Numbered from the stretch's first letter, positions 1 to 8,888 are shown. The stretch: DNA of 35,181 bases from Deltaproteobacteria bacterium RIFOXYD12_FULL_55_16 (GCA_001799255.1 MGTC01000058.1:1-35181), one strand, 5' to 3'. The notes: a model not told the origin generated them from the sequence alone. Program-made: numbers and translations.

Positions 1-268
1 AGCCCTCCCCGGAAATGGCCAGATCAAGGGGGGCGTCAGTTTTTTGCACCACGCCCTGCTGATGCACGGTGTTGATCCGCAGGGCCTTGCCGACCCGCTG
101 CCGGGAGCTGTTGGCCTGATAGAGCATCTCGTCGAAGGTTACGGTTTCCTTCTTGAATCCGGGCGTATCAACGTTTGCCAGGTTGTTTGTCACCTGATTA
201 AGCCGTTGCTCATGGTTGAGCATGGTTTCAACGCTTTCCAGTAATCCAAGCCTGTTGTGGATGAACAT
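1..268 (-). CDS. flgF: Flagellar basal-body rod protein FlgF (N-terminal part, continues past window start)
   Basis: Not in ORF track because it is open at the edge. Minus-strand translation from 268: MFIHNRLGLLESVETMLNHEQRLNQVTNNLANVDTPGFKKETVTFDEMLYQANSSRQRVGKALRINTVHQQGVVQKTDAPLDLAISGEG; ANVDTPGFK and LDLAISGEG are typical of FlgF/FlgG rod proteins; RBS AGGAGAGG upstream. Confidence 0.85.
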   Translation of the reverse strand, partial: MFIHNRLGLLESVETMLNHEQRLNQVTNNLANVDTPGFKKETVTFDEMLYQANSSRQRVGKALRINTVHQQGVVQKTDAPLDLAISGEG

Positions 269-300
269 GACATACCTCTCCTGTGTTTGCGATTTGCTGC

Positions 301-317
301 TGCAAGAGACGTGCCGG
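301..317 (-). promoter_or_regulatory. sigma54 (RpoN) promoter candidate for flgF
   Basis: Reverse complement reads CCGGCACGTCTCTTGCA, matching TGGCACG-N4-TTGCA apart from the first T; located ~35-50 nt upstream of the flgF ATG. Confidence 0.7.
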
Positions 318-540
318 GTTTTTCCGGGGCTGGAAACGGAAGGGGCTGGATGGAGATAAAACTAATAACTATATGATAATATGTATTTTTTGCTGGGCTG
401 ACTGGCCAGGGCGGTGGGTGTCAAAAAAATGAATGTTTACACAGGAGGGCCGGTATATTTTTCCTAGCAGTGAAGGGCTGCGAGGCAAGGGGATTTTCGT
501 TGCGATCAGAACAAAGATCCTGGGGCAAGCTTGCCAGGTT

Positions 541-819
541 TCAGGCGGGGGTCATCCTGTTGTTGGCCCGGTAGATAAAGGCGAGGATTTCCGCCACCAC
601 CAGATAGGTCTCCGGGGGAATGTCCGCATTCAGGTCAAGTTTGGCCAGAATCTCAACCAGGTCGGCATCTTCCTGGAGGGGGATGCCATACTCCTCAGCC
701 AGGGCGATGATTCTTGCCGCCAGCTCCCCTGCCCCCTTGGCAACTATCTTGGGTGCGGTGTCTCTGGTTTTGTCGTAGCGAAGGGCAACGGCCTTTTTTT
801 TTGCTGGATTTTCTGGCAT
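541..819 (-). CDS. Stand-alone FlhB/EscU C-terminal-domain-like protein
   Basis: 92 aa: KKKAVALRYDKTRDTAPKIVAKGAGELAARIIALAEEYGIPLQEDADLVEILAKLDLNADIPPETYLVVAEILAFIY resembles the cytoplasmic FlhB C-terminal domain without the membrane domain. Confidence 0.85.
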   Translation of the reverse strand: MPENPAKKKAVALRYDKTRDTAPKIVAKGAGELAARIIALAEEYGIPLQEDADLVEILAKLDLNADIPPETYLVVAEILAFIYRANNRMTPA

Positions 820-976
820 TATGAATGTTTTCTGGCTGAATGAGTATGGAGCAGGAAGGTCGATGCTTAATTATACTCCACCAGAATCAGCTTGGCTGAA
901 AAAAATGGAATCTTGACAGCTCTTGCAATAAGGTAGAACCGTTAAGTGCCGCATGGCGCGGCAAAAGGAGAGGGAG

Positions 977-1669
977 ATGCCAGAAAAACCAAAAGCCGTG
1001 GTACTCTTGAGCGGCGGCCTTGATTCTGCCACAGTTCTGGCCATGGCCATGGCCGAGGGCTATGAGTGCTGCTGCTTGAGTTTTGCCTACGGCCAGCGGC
1101 AGCAGGTGGAGCTGGAACGGGCCAAGGCCAATGTCGCCCGCCGAGGGATTGAAAAGCACCTCATCCTCCGCCTTGATCTTGACGCCATCGGCGGTTCGGC
1201 CCTGACCACGGATACCGCCGTGCCCAAAAATCGCAGCCAGACGGAGATGGACGCCTCCATTCCCATCACCTATGTACCAGGGCGCAACACCATTTTTCTC
1301 TCCTATGCCATGGCCTGGGCCGAGGTGCTGGGCGCAGGCGACGTTTTTATCGGGGTTAATGTCATGGATTACAGCGGCTATCCCGACTGCCGCCCAGAAT
1401 TTCTCGCCGCCTTTGAGCGGGTGGCCAATCTGGCCACCAGAGCCGGGGTAGAAGGAGAGACCAGTTTCCGGGTCCATGCCCCGCTCCTTAAGCTGAGCAA
1501 AAAGGAGATTATCGAAAAGGGGTTTGAACTCGGGGTGGATTACGGCCTGACCCACAGCTGTTATGATCCAGATCACCGGGGCCTGGCCTGCGGCTCCTGC
1601 GACAGCTGCCTGTTGCGGCTCAAGGGCTTTGCCGAGGCCGGACGGCTTGATCCGGTGGAGTATCAGTAA
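977..1669 (+). CDS. queC: 7-cyano-7-deazaguanine synthase QueC
   Basis: [14 protein letters not shown]-loop, SFAYGQRQQ, and [18 protein letters not shown] zinc motif; RBS GGAGAGGGAG before ATG 977. Confidence 0.95.
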   Translation: MPEKPKAVVLLSGGLDSATVLAMAMAEGYECCCLSFAYGQRQQVELERAKANVARRGIEKHLILRLDLDAIGGSALTTDTAVPKNRSQTEMDASIPITYVPGRNTIFLSYAMAWAEVLGAGDVFIGVNVMDYSGYPDCRPEFLAAFERVANLATRAGVEGETSFRVHAPLLKLSKKEIIEKGFELGVDYGLTHSCYDPDHRGLACGSCDSCLLRLKGFAEAGRLDPVEYQ

Positions 1670-1825
1670 TATTGCTGCGAAAAAAAGGAAACTAATGGCC
1701 CTCAAAAAAATCCGAACTCTATTCTCCCTTATCCGCATTGCGGCACAGAGCAGTTGACCCCAGTCTATACATAAGTTATCATAGGTTATCAAATCTTATT
1801 AACTAATGAATATTTTGATATAATC

Positions 1826-3007
1826 ATGGATCCGAGACATAACCCCTATGCCCCTGGCGCTGGCACCCCGCCCCCTGAACTGGCAGGACGCGACGACATC
1901 ATCGAACGGGCCGCCGTAGCGTTTTATCGCATCGGCGCTGGACGGGCAGCGCGCAGTGTGATCCTGTACGGTCTGCGCGGGGTCGGCAAAACCGTTCTTC
2001 TGCAACGGATTCGCCTGGCCGCCGAGACTGAAAATTTTGTACCGGTGGTTATTGAGGCCCCAGAGGAACGCTCGTTGCCCGCTATCCTTGGCCCGGCCCT
2101 CAGGGCCGCCCTCATCCGGATGAACAGAGGTGAGGCGACCAAATCCGCCCTGCGCAAGGCGTTTGGCGCCCTGGCCAGTTTTGCCCGCGTTGCCAAGCTC
2201 AAATACGGCGATGTGGAGTTCAATATTGATTTCAGCCCCGAATTAGGCGTGGCTGATAGCGGCGACCTGGAAACCGATATTACCGATCTCTTGGTCTGCG
2301 TCGGCGAGACGGCCGCCGAGCGCAAAACCGTGGTGGTGTTGTTCATCGACGAAATACAATACATTCCAGAAGCACAACTCGCCGCCCTGATCACCGCCTT
2401 GCACCGTGCCAGCCAGAAGCAACTGCCCATCACCATGGTAGCCGCCGGTTTACCGCAGTTGCTGGGGCAGATGGGCCGGGCCAAGTCGTATGCGGAACGG
2501 CTGTTCGAGTTCATCCCCATCGGCCCGCTGGAAAACGATGCCGCCCGCCAGGCCCTGTGCGTCCCGGCCGGGCAGGAGGCGGTGACCTTTAGCGAAGAGG
2601 CCATCGTCGAAATTTTACGCCGCACCGAAGGCTATCCATATTTCATCCAGGAGTGGGGTAAACATGCCTGGAGTGAGGCAACTGCCTCGCCCATCACCCT
2701 CGACGATGTCTTGCGAGCCAACGAGGTCGCCATAGCGGAACTGGATGCAAGTTTCTTCCGGGTTCGCTTTGACCGGCTGACGCCAGCGGAAAAAAGGTAT
2801 ATCCGGGCCATGGCTGAATTGGGAGCAGGCCCGCACCGTTCCGGCGATATCGCCGACCTCCTGGGCAAAAAAAATTCCGCTGTCGCCCCTGTCCGCGCCC
2901 GCCTGATTGTAAAGGGTATGGTATACAGCCCGTCACATGGCGATACCGCCTTTACCGTTCCCCTGTTCGACGGCTTCATGAAACGGATCATGCCGCCACT
3001 CTTATAA
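1826..3007 (+). CDS. AAA family ATPase (ORC/Cdc6-like, AAA_16 type) with C-terminal winged-helix-like region
   Basis: Walker A GLRGVGKTVLLQ, Walker B VVVLFIDEIQ, C-terminal segment IADLLGKKNSAVAPVRARLIVKGMVY resembling wHTH. Confidence 0.8.
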   Translation: MDPRHNPYAPGAGTPPPELAGRDDIIERAAVAFYRIGAGRAARSVILYGLRGVGKTVLLQRIRLAAETENFVPVVIEAPEERSLPAILGPALRAALIRMNRGEATKSALRKAFGALASFARVAKLKYGDVEFNIDFSPELGVADSGDLETDITDLLVCVGETAAERKTVVVLFIDEIQYIPEAQLAALITALHRASQKQLPITMVAAGLPQLLGQMGRAKSYAERLFEFIPIGPLENDAARQALCVPAGQEAVTFSEEAIVEILRRTEGYPYFIQEWGKHAWSEATASPITLDDVLRANEVAIAELDASFFRVRFDRLTPAEKRYIRAMAELGAGPHRSGDIADLLGKKNSAVAPVRARLIVKGMVYSPSHGDTAFTVPLFDGFMKRIMPPLL

Positions 3008-3066
3008 ACAGGACAAAAAATCGGCTGGCTACTGTTGGCCAGATAGACAAACCAAGGAGATAATAC

Positions 3067-4071
3067 ATGTCTTTTCTTGACAAACAACTGGGCGGGCTGT
3101 TCATGATCGGCCTGCCAGGGCCGGAGTTGGATGCTTCCACCCGGCATCTTATTAAAGACTGCGGGATCAATAACTTCATCCTTTTCAGGAGAAATGCCGA
3201 GAATCCGGCCCAGATCCGCAGCCTGTGCCAGGGGCTGGCCTCTGCCTGCCGCACGGCCGGGCTGCCTGCGCCGCTGATCTCCATTGATCAGGAAGGCGGC
3301 ACCGTGGCGCGACTTACGACACCATTTTTCAGCGAGTTTCCCGATGCACGAGCGCTTGCGGAAGACGAGCGGGCCGAGGAGCTGTTGACCGATTATGCCC
3401 GAACCTGCGTCAGGGAGCTGCTGGCGGTGGGAATCAACCTGAACCTGGCCCCGGTGCTGGACGTGAGCCCTGCCGGGCTGGGGTTGTTCATGGAGCGGCG
3501 CTCCCTGGGCGGGGAGCCGGAACAGGTGGCTCGTTTAGGGGTGTTGCTGATTACGGCTATGCAGGAGAATGGCCTGGCTGCCTGCGCCAAGCATTTTCCT
3601 GGTCTGGGCGCGGCCACTCTGGATCCCCACAAGGTTTTACCCGTGGTAGAGCGCTCACTTACGGATCTGCGCGCCTGCGATCTGCCCCCCTTTGCCGCAG
3701 CGATCAAAGCAGGGGTGGCGGGGGTGATGACCTCGCATACCATCTATCCGCAACTTGATCCCGACCGGCCCGCCACCTTGTCGCCTCTTATTCTGGAAGG
3801 ACTGCTCCGTAACGAGCTGGGCTATGACGGCCTGGTGGTCACCGACGACCTGGAGATGGGCGCGATCGAAAATGAAGGCACGGTGGCGGATGCCGCCCTT
3901 GCCGCCTTTATGGCCGGGGCGGACATGCTGCTGATCTGCCATGAGCATCCGAAGATTATCGCTGCTTATGAATTACTGAGCAAGGCTGTGGGGAGGGATA
4001 TTTCCGAGGCAAGGCTGCGAAAATCCCTGACCCGGATTGCCGGGGTACGCGAGCGTTTCGCCGAGTCTTGA
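3067..4071 (+). CDS. nagZ: Beta-N-acetylhexosaminidase (glycoside hydrolase family 3)
   Basis: KHFPGLGAATLDPHKVLP and GLVVTDDLEMGAI GH3/NagZ motifs; RBS AAGGAG. Confidence 0.88.
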   Translation: MSFLDKQLGGLFMIGLPGPELDASTRHLIKDCGINNFILFRRNAENPAQIRSLCQGLASACRTAGLPAPLISIDQEGGTVARLTTPFFSEFPDARALAEDERAEELLTDYARTCVRELLAVGINLNLAPVLDVSPAGLGLFMERRSLGGEPEQVARLGVLLITAMQENGLAACAKHFPGLGAATLDPHKVLPVVERSLTDLRACDLPPFAAAIKAGVAGVMTSHTIYPQLDPDRPATLSPLILEGLLRNELGYDGLVVTDDLEMGAIENEGTVADAALAAFMAGADMLLICHEHPKIIAAYELLSKAVGRDISEARLRKSLTRIAGVRERFAES

Positions 4072-4160
4072 CCAGAATTTACAGTCAAGCGAGCCTATCG
4101 CAAATAATCATCTCCCCGGCAAAGGCCGTGGGACTGAGGTTTTTGACACTCACTGAAAGT

Positions 4161-4188
4161 GGATCCCGGCCTGCGCCGGTATGACGAA
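4161..4188. repeat. Family D palindromic repeat (TGGATCCCGGCCTGCGCCGGTATGACGA)
   Basis: Matches one arm of the 18953-19033 repeat (CTGGATTCCGGCCTGCGCCGGAATGACGA). Confidence 0.75.
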
Positions 4189-4217
4189 AATTGCTTGCAC
4201 TGGCCATAATCTTCCTG

Positions 4218-4236
4218 TAATAATAATCATTATCAA
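4218..4236. promoter_or_regulatory. Fur/PerR-like box upstream of the Fur-family gene
   Basis: TAATAATAATCATTATCAA; reverse complement TTGATAATGATTATTATTA resembles the Fur box GATAATGATAATCATTATC. Confidence 0.65.
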
Positions 4237-4252
4237 CTTCAGGGGAAATAAC

Positions 4253-4651
4253 ATGTCGCCACTCAACAGTCACAGTCTCCGAATAACCAGGCAACGCCAG
4301 ATCATTCTCGACGAGCTGTGCAGCCTGACCTCGCATCCCACTGCCGACGTACTCTACCAGATGGTGCGCAAGCGGTTGCCAAAAATCAGCCTGGGCACAG
4401 TCTACCGCAATCTTGAGATCATGTCCGGGTGCGGCATTATTCAGAAACTGGATATTGGCGGCTCCCAGAAGCGTTTTGACGGCGCGGCCCATGTTCATTA
4501 TCATGTGCGCTGTAACCTGTGCGGCCGGGTTGACGATCTTGATCTTCCCCCGGATTTCAATGTAGAAAAGGCGGCGAGCAAGCTGACCTCCTTCAAGATT
4601 CTCCGCCATCGTCTGGAATTCACCGGTATCTGCCCCCAATGCCAACCCTGA
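4253..4651 (+). CDS. Fur-family transcriptional regulator (PerR-like)
   Basis: MSPLNSHSLRITRQRQIILDELCSLTSHPTADVLYQMVRKRLPKISLGTVYRNLEIMSGCGII...; C-x2-C pairs at CNLCGR and CPQC; adjacent to peroxide/oxygen-defence genes. Confidence 0.88.
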   Translation: MSPLNSHSLRITRQRQIILDELCSLTSHPTADVLYQMVRKRLPKISLGTVYRNLEIMSGCGIIQKLDIGGSQKRFDGAAHVHYHVRCNLCGRVDDLDLPPDFNVEKAASKLTSFKILRHRLEFTGICPQCQP

Positions 4652-4830
4652 TTTTTGTAAATATTGGGAGCATCCGCCTTTTTTGCAGCTCTTGGTGAAT
4701 GGCTCCTGATTTTCTCCCGCTCTCTGTTTTTTTGCCACACAGCTTGCCGGGAAACAGTTACAATACAGAATAGAAAATCAAACCCCTTTTTCAAATAACC
4801 TCAGCGCCTTCCCCGTAGGAGATTTACCCC

Positions 4831-5406
4831 ATGAGCTCTTTAAAAGGCAGCCGCACAGAAAGAAACATTCTCACCGCCTTTGCCGGTGAATCCCAGGCTC
4901 GCAACCGGTACACCTACTTTGCCTCCCAGGCCAAAAAAGAGGGCTTTGTGCAAATCTCCGACATCTTCACTGAAACAGCCAACCAGGAAAAAGAACACGC
5001 CAAACGGCTGTTCAAGATGCTGGAAGGCGGCGAGGTGCAGATCTCCGCCAGCTTTCCGGCCGGGGTGGTCGGCAGCACCCTGGAAAACCTTGGCGAGGCG
5101 GCGGCGGGCGAAAACTATGAACATACGGTCATGTATCCGGAGTTTGCCGCAATTGCCAGGGAAGAGGGCTTCCCCGGCATAGCCGGAATATTCCTGGCCA
5201 TTGCCGTGGCCGAGAAACAGCACGAAAAACGCTATCGGGGGCTTATGACCAACATTGAACATGGTCGTGTTTTTAAAAAAAACGACAAGGTGACCTGGCA
5301 CTGTCGCAACTGCGGCTATCTCCACGAGGGTACGGAAGCCCCGGAGAAATGCCTGGCCTGCGACCATCCCCAGGCTCATTTTGAACTGCATGGCGAAAAT
5401 TGGTGA
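4831..5406 (+). CDS. rbr: Rubrerythrin
   Basis: ferritin-like N-terminus [27 protein letters not shown]-terminal rubredoxin [10 protein letters not shown]...[11 protein letters not shown]. Confidence 0.95.
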   Translation: MSSLKGSRTERNILTAFAGESQARNRYTYFASQAKKEGFVQISDIFTETANQEKEHAKRLFKMLEGGEVQISASFPAGVVGSTLENLGEAAAGENYEHTVMYPEFAAIAREEGFPGIAGIFLAIAVAEKQHEKRYRGLMTNIEHGRVFKKNDKVTWHCRNCGYLHEGTEAPEKCLACDHPQAHFELHGENW

Positions 5407-5528
5407 ACTCGTAACAACCTGAAAAGTTCACAGGCTCACCACGCAAAATCAATGGCTTACACATTAATACCCGTTGTGATGTCGGCACTGCTGCCGACGA
5501 CTGACACGTGGCTTTTTACGATTTCACC
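5402..5528. repeat. Family B MITE-like repeat, copy 1
   Basis: Ends GGTGAACTCGTAA / TTACGATTTCACC form an inverted repeat; near-identical to 23692-23818. Confidence 0.85.
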
Positions 5529-5564
5529 AAAACTGGTAGGCTAATAATCCAAGGAGAAACCACC

Positions 5565-5939
5565 ATGGCTGAAAAACTGCAAGTGTACAAATGTGAGGTG
5601 TGCGGCAATATCGTTGAGGTTCTGCATGGCGGAATCGGCCAGCTCGTCTGCTGCGGCCAGCCTATGACCCTGCTTGCCGAAAACACTGTCGATGCCTCAA
5701 AGGAAAAACATCTGCCGGTAATCGAAAAGGTGGCGGGCGGCTACCAGGTGAAGGTCGGAGCCATTGCCCATCCCATGGAGGAAAAACATTATATCGAATG
5801 GATCGAGCTGCTGGCCGACAATAAGGCCTATCGCCAGTTTCTCAAGCCCGGCGAGGCCCCGGAGGCCTTCTTCGCCGTGGACGCCACCGAGGTCAGCGCC
5901 CGCGAATTCTGCAATCTGCACGGACTCTGGAAGGCGTAA
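5565..5939 (+). CDS. dfx: Desulfoferrodoxin (superoxide reductase)
   Basis: [34 protein letters not shown] desulforedoxin centre plus [12 protein letters not shown] and CNLHGLW. Confidence 0.95.
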   Translation: MAEKLQVYKCEVCGNIVEVLHGGIGQLVCCGQPMTLLAENTVDASKEKHLPVIEKVAGGYQVKVGAIAHPMEEKHYIEWIELLADNKAYRQFLKPGEAPEAFFAVDATEVSAREFCNLHGLWKA

Positions 5940-5940
5940 A

Positions 5941-6456
5941 ATGCTGAGCAAAATCATGGAGAAAGCTCTCAACGAGCAGATTAACGCGGAGTTTTATTCT
6001 TCATATATGTACCTGTCCATGAGCGCCTGGTTCGATTCCCTAGGCCTGCCCGGCGCGGCTCAGTGGATGCAGGTTCAGACCCAGGAGGAGTGGTTCCATG
6101 GCATGAAGCTTTTGCGTTATGTCAAGGAACGGGGCGGCAGGGTGTCCCTGAAGGCCATCAAGCAACCCCCGGTGGAATGGCAGTCAACCCTGCACGCCTT
6201 TCAGGAGGTGCTGGCCCACGAGCAGAAGGTAACCGGGCTGATCAACGATCTGCTCAACCTGGCCGTGGAAGAAAAGGATCACGCCAGCAATATTTTTCTG
6301 CAATGGTTTGTCTCGGAGCAGGTTGAGGAGGAGGCCAATGTCGGCACGGTACTCGACAAGCTCAGGCTTATTGGCCAGGATACCACCGCCCTGTTTACCC
6401 TGGACGCGACGCTGGGGCAAAGGGTTTTCACCCCACCGCCGGCAAAGGCGGCGTAG
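5941..6456 (+). CDS. Ferritin
   Basis: MLSKIMEKALNEQINAEFYSSYMYLSMSAWFDSLGLPGAAQWMQVQTQEEWFHGMKLL; starts 1 nt after the dfx stop. Confidence 0.93.
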   Translation: MLSKIMEKALNEQINAEFYSSYMYLSMSAWFDSLGLPGAAQWMQVQTQEEWFHGMKLLRYVKERGGRVSLKAIKQPPVEWQSTLHAFQEVLAHEQKVTGLINDLLNLAVEEKDHASNIFLQWFVSEQVEEEANVGTVLDKLRLIGQDTTALFTLDATLGQRVFTPPPAKAA

Positions 6457-6493
6457 GATTTCCCGGCAATAGACGGAAGCTGATTCAACAACC

Positions 6494-6526
6494 AAGCCCC
6501 TGCCGACCGGAAACGGCAGGGGCTTT
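6494..6526 (+). terminator. Hairpin terminator/attenuator between ferritin and flavodiiron gene
   Basis: AAGCCCCTGCCG-ACCGGAAA-CGGCAGGGGCTT, perfect 12-bp stem with a short T run. Confidence 0.65.
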
Positions 6527-6541
6527 ACCTGTGAGGACGAC

Positions 6542-7735
6542 ATGGCTGCGACAGAAATAAAAAAAGACATCTACTGGGTTGGCGCCGTGGACTGGAACAT
6601 CCGCGACTTCCATGGTTACTCCACGGACAAGGGCACCAGCTACAACGCCTATCTGGTCAAGGACGAGAAGATCGCCCTCTTTGACACCGTGAAAAAAGAA
6701 CTCAAGGGCGACCTTATCCACCATCTTCATCAGGTTCTCGGTGATATAAGCAAGATCAACTATATCATCGTCAACCACGTGGAGATGGATCATTCTGGTT
6801 CCCTGCCGGAGCTGGTAGAACTTGTCAAGCCGGAGAAGATCTTCTGCTCGCCCATGGGCAAAAAGGCCCTGCTCGAGCATTTCCACCGGGAAGACTGGCC
6901 CTACGAAGTCGTGGCTACCGGAGATTTTATCAGCCTCGGCCAGCGGACGGTGCAATTTCTCGAAACCAAGATGCTGCACTGGCCGGACAGCATGTTCTCT
7001 TATATTCCCGAAGACAAGCTGCTCATCTCCAGCGACGCCTTCGGCCATCACTGGGCCACCGCGGAACGCTTCGACGACGAGGTGGACTCCCATGAACTCA
7101 TGATGCACTCAGGCATGTATTATGCGAACATCCTCATGCTCTTCTCACCCCTTGTCCAGAAACTGCTGGCCCAGGTCAAGGAGCTGGGGCTGCAAATCGA
7201 GATGATCGCCCCGGATCACGGCGTGGTCTGGCGCAGCTCGCCCCAGGCCATTCTTGAGGCCTATGACCGCTGGAGCCGGGGAGAAACAAAGGACAAGGCG
7301 ATCATCATCTACGACACCATGTGGCAGAGCACCGAAAAGATGGCCAAGGCCCTGCTGAACTCCTTGCAGCGCGAAGGGATCACCCATATAAAATTGCTGC
7401 ATGCCCGCAAAAACCACCGCAGCGACATCATCACCGAGGTACTCGAGGCCAGGGCGGTCATTTTCGGCTCTCCAACCCTGAACAACAACATGATGCCAGC
7501 CATGGCCGACATCATTACCTACATGAAAGGGCTGCGGCCGAAAGGCAAAATCGGCGCGGCCTTCGGCTCCTTCGGCTGGAGCGGCGAGGCAGTGAAGCAC
7601 CTCACCGGCCACATGACGGACATGGGTTTTGCCATCGTAGGTGAGGGGGTCAAGATTAAGAATGTGCCCACCCATGAATCGCTGGAGGCCTGCTCGGAAC
7701 TTGGCCGTATAGTCGCCGAGGCCATGCGCAAGTAG
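6542..7735 (+). CDS. FprA-family flavodiiron protein (A-type flavoprotein, rubredoxin:oxygen oxidoreductase)
   Basis: NHVEMDHSGSLPEL diiron motif, APDHGVVWR, flavodoxin part IIYDTMWQSTEKMAKAL and GAAFGSFGWSGEAVK. Confidence 0.95.
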   Translation: MAATEIKKDIYWVGAVDWNIRDFHGYSTDKGTSYNAYLVKDEKIALFDTVKKELKGDLIHHLHQVLGDISKINYIIVNHVEMDHSGSLPELVELVKPEKIFCSPMGKKALLEHFHREDWPYEVVATGDFISLGQRTVQFLETKMLHWPDSMFSYIPEDKLLISSDAFGHHWATAERFDDEVDSHELMMHSGMYYANILMLFSPLVQKLLAQVKELGLQIEMIAPDHGVVWRSSPQAILEAYDRWSRGETKDKAIIIYDTMWQSTEKMAKALLNSLQREGITHIKLLHARKNHRSDIITEVLEARAVIFGSPTLNNNMMPAMADIITYMKGLRPKGKIGAAFGSFGWSGEAVKHLTGHMTDMGFAIVGEGVKIKNVPTHESLEACSELGRIVAEAMRK

Positions 7736-7739
7736 CCAA

Positions 7740-7835
7740 TAAGCGTTCAGCAGCACCACTTCTGCTTTGTCATCGGTCTGCTCAGGTGCAATAGCACACT
7801 TCGCAGGCCTCTTACTCGGCACTGCTGAACGCTTA
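7740..7835. repeat. Family A structured repeat, copy 1 (96 bp)
   Basis: Perfect 14-bp inverted ends TAAGCGTTCAGCAG / CTGCTGAACGCTTA; shares internal TCTGCTTTGT(C/T)ATCGG(T/C)CTG and AGGCCTCT with copies at 9669 and 12595. Confidence 0.85.
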
Positions 7836-7946
7836 CCTTCCTGGATTTATCTTAAATTCTGGTGCCCCTGGTGAATGATTACCGTAGCCAGGCGGCTCCT
7901 TCCCGTGGCAATGCGCGACCAGGATCTTGTCCCAGAGGAAAGAACT

Positions 7947-8642
7947 ATGGCGGTAAGCCAGAGAGGGATCAAGCAAAAAATTCTGGCGCTGCTGGAGCAG
8001 GCGGAACTTGAGGAGGTACTCACCGCCCTGGCCGGATACCCGCCGGATAAGCTGCTCAACTCTTTATTTTCCGGAATCTGCAGCGCCTCCGAGAAAACAA
8101 AATGGAACGCCGTTTCCTCCATGGGTGTGACTGTGGCCCGTCTTGCCGACCAGGACATGGAGGCGGCTCGCGTCGTCATGCGCCGCTTCATGTGGAGCCT
8201 CAACGACGAATCAGGCGGTATCGGCTGGGGCGCGCCCGAGGCCCTGGCCGAATGCCTGACCTGTCACCCAGGGCTTGCCGGGGAATACACGAAGATTTTG
8301 GTCTCCTTCATGCGGGAAGACGGCTTTTATCTTGAACTGCCAGCCCTCCAGCGCGGCCTCATCTGGGGAGTGGCAAGAGTGGCCGAGGCTCACCCTCATC
8401 TGCTTCTGGCCTGGAAGGCTCCTTATTATCTGCTCCCCTATCTCAACTCGACAGATCCGATTGTCCGGGCCCTGGCCGCCCGCGCCCTGGGTCGGCTGGG
8501 AGTCAGCGAGGCCAAAGAGGCGATAGCCAGACTCCTGCCCAAAACCTCATCCTTCATTCTATACACGGAAGGCCGTCTGATTCAGGTTTTTACAGCCGAT
8601 CTGGCGCGGGAGGCCCTGGCCGTCATTGCTGCTGCGCCTTGA
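7947..8642 (+). CDS. DVU0298-type HEAT-repeat-like protein
   Basis: KWNAVSSMGVTVARLADQDMEAARVVMRRFMWSLNDESGGIGWGAPEALAECL; helical repeats; RBS GAGGAA before ATG 7947. Confidence 0.7.
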   Translation: MAVSQRGIKQKILALLEQAELEEVLTALAGYPPDKLLNSLFSGICSASEKTKWNAVSSMGVTVARLADQDMEAARVVMRRFMWSLNDESGGIGWGAPEALAECLTCHPGLAGEYTKILVSFMREDGFYLELPALQRGLIWGVARVAEAHPHLLLAWKAPYYLLPYLNSTDPIVRALAARALGRLGVSEAKEAIARLLPKTSSFILYTEGRLIQVFTADLAREALAVIAAAP

Positions 8643-8659
8643 GCAATCGCTTCATTTAT

Positions 8660-8769
8660 GGGAACCTTGAATAATCAAACCTCCGTCGCTCCCGCGCAGG
8701 CGGGAGCCCAGTAAAATCAACGAACTGGCTGCCCGCCTTCGCGGGGATGAGGTATTTTCCAAGGCTCCC
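8660..8769. repeat. Family D paired palindromic element (BIME/MITE-like)
   Basis: GGGAACCTTG (8660-8669) / CAAGGCTCCC (8760-8769) flank CTCCCGCGCAGGCGGGAG and CCCGCCTTCGCGGGG. Confidence 0.7.
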
Positions 8770-8836
8770 TTATCTACCCCCACAAAAATTGCGCCTGCAA
8801 CAGCATTTTTTTTCTTGACACCAGCCAGCCATTTCC

Positions 8837-8865
8837 GATATAAGACTAAAAATATCTTATATATC
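8837..8865. promoter_or_regulatory. AT-rich inverted repeat upstream of the Rrf2 gene (candidate operator)
   Basis: GATATAAGACTAAAAATATCTTATATATC contains ATAAGA-N9-TCTTAT, ~25 nt before the start codon. Confidence 0.4.
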
Positions 8866-8888
8866 TTGCTTGCCATTGGACTGCACCC

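Noticed and set aside
887-1792. 301-aa minus-strand ORF
   Set aside because: Antisense to queC; product looks like reversed-frame translation.
1826-3007. AAA ATPase considered as part of a defence or mobile unit
   Set aside because: No partner gene, repeat or integration signature beside it; sits between queC and nagZ.
3592-3650. NagZ motif reads KHFPGLGAATLDPH instead of KHFPGHG..DSH
   Set aside because: The catalytic-region His of D-x-H is retained and such variants are plausible within GH3; not treated as loss of function.
7740-7835. Family A copy considered as a simple transcription terminator for the flavodiiron gene
   Set aside because: No T-run after the stem and the same unit recurs upstream of cydA, so a terminator alone does not explain it.
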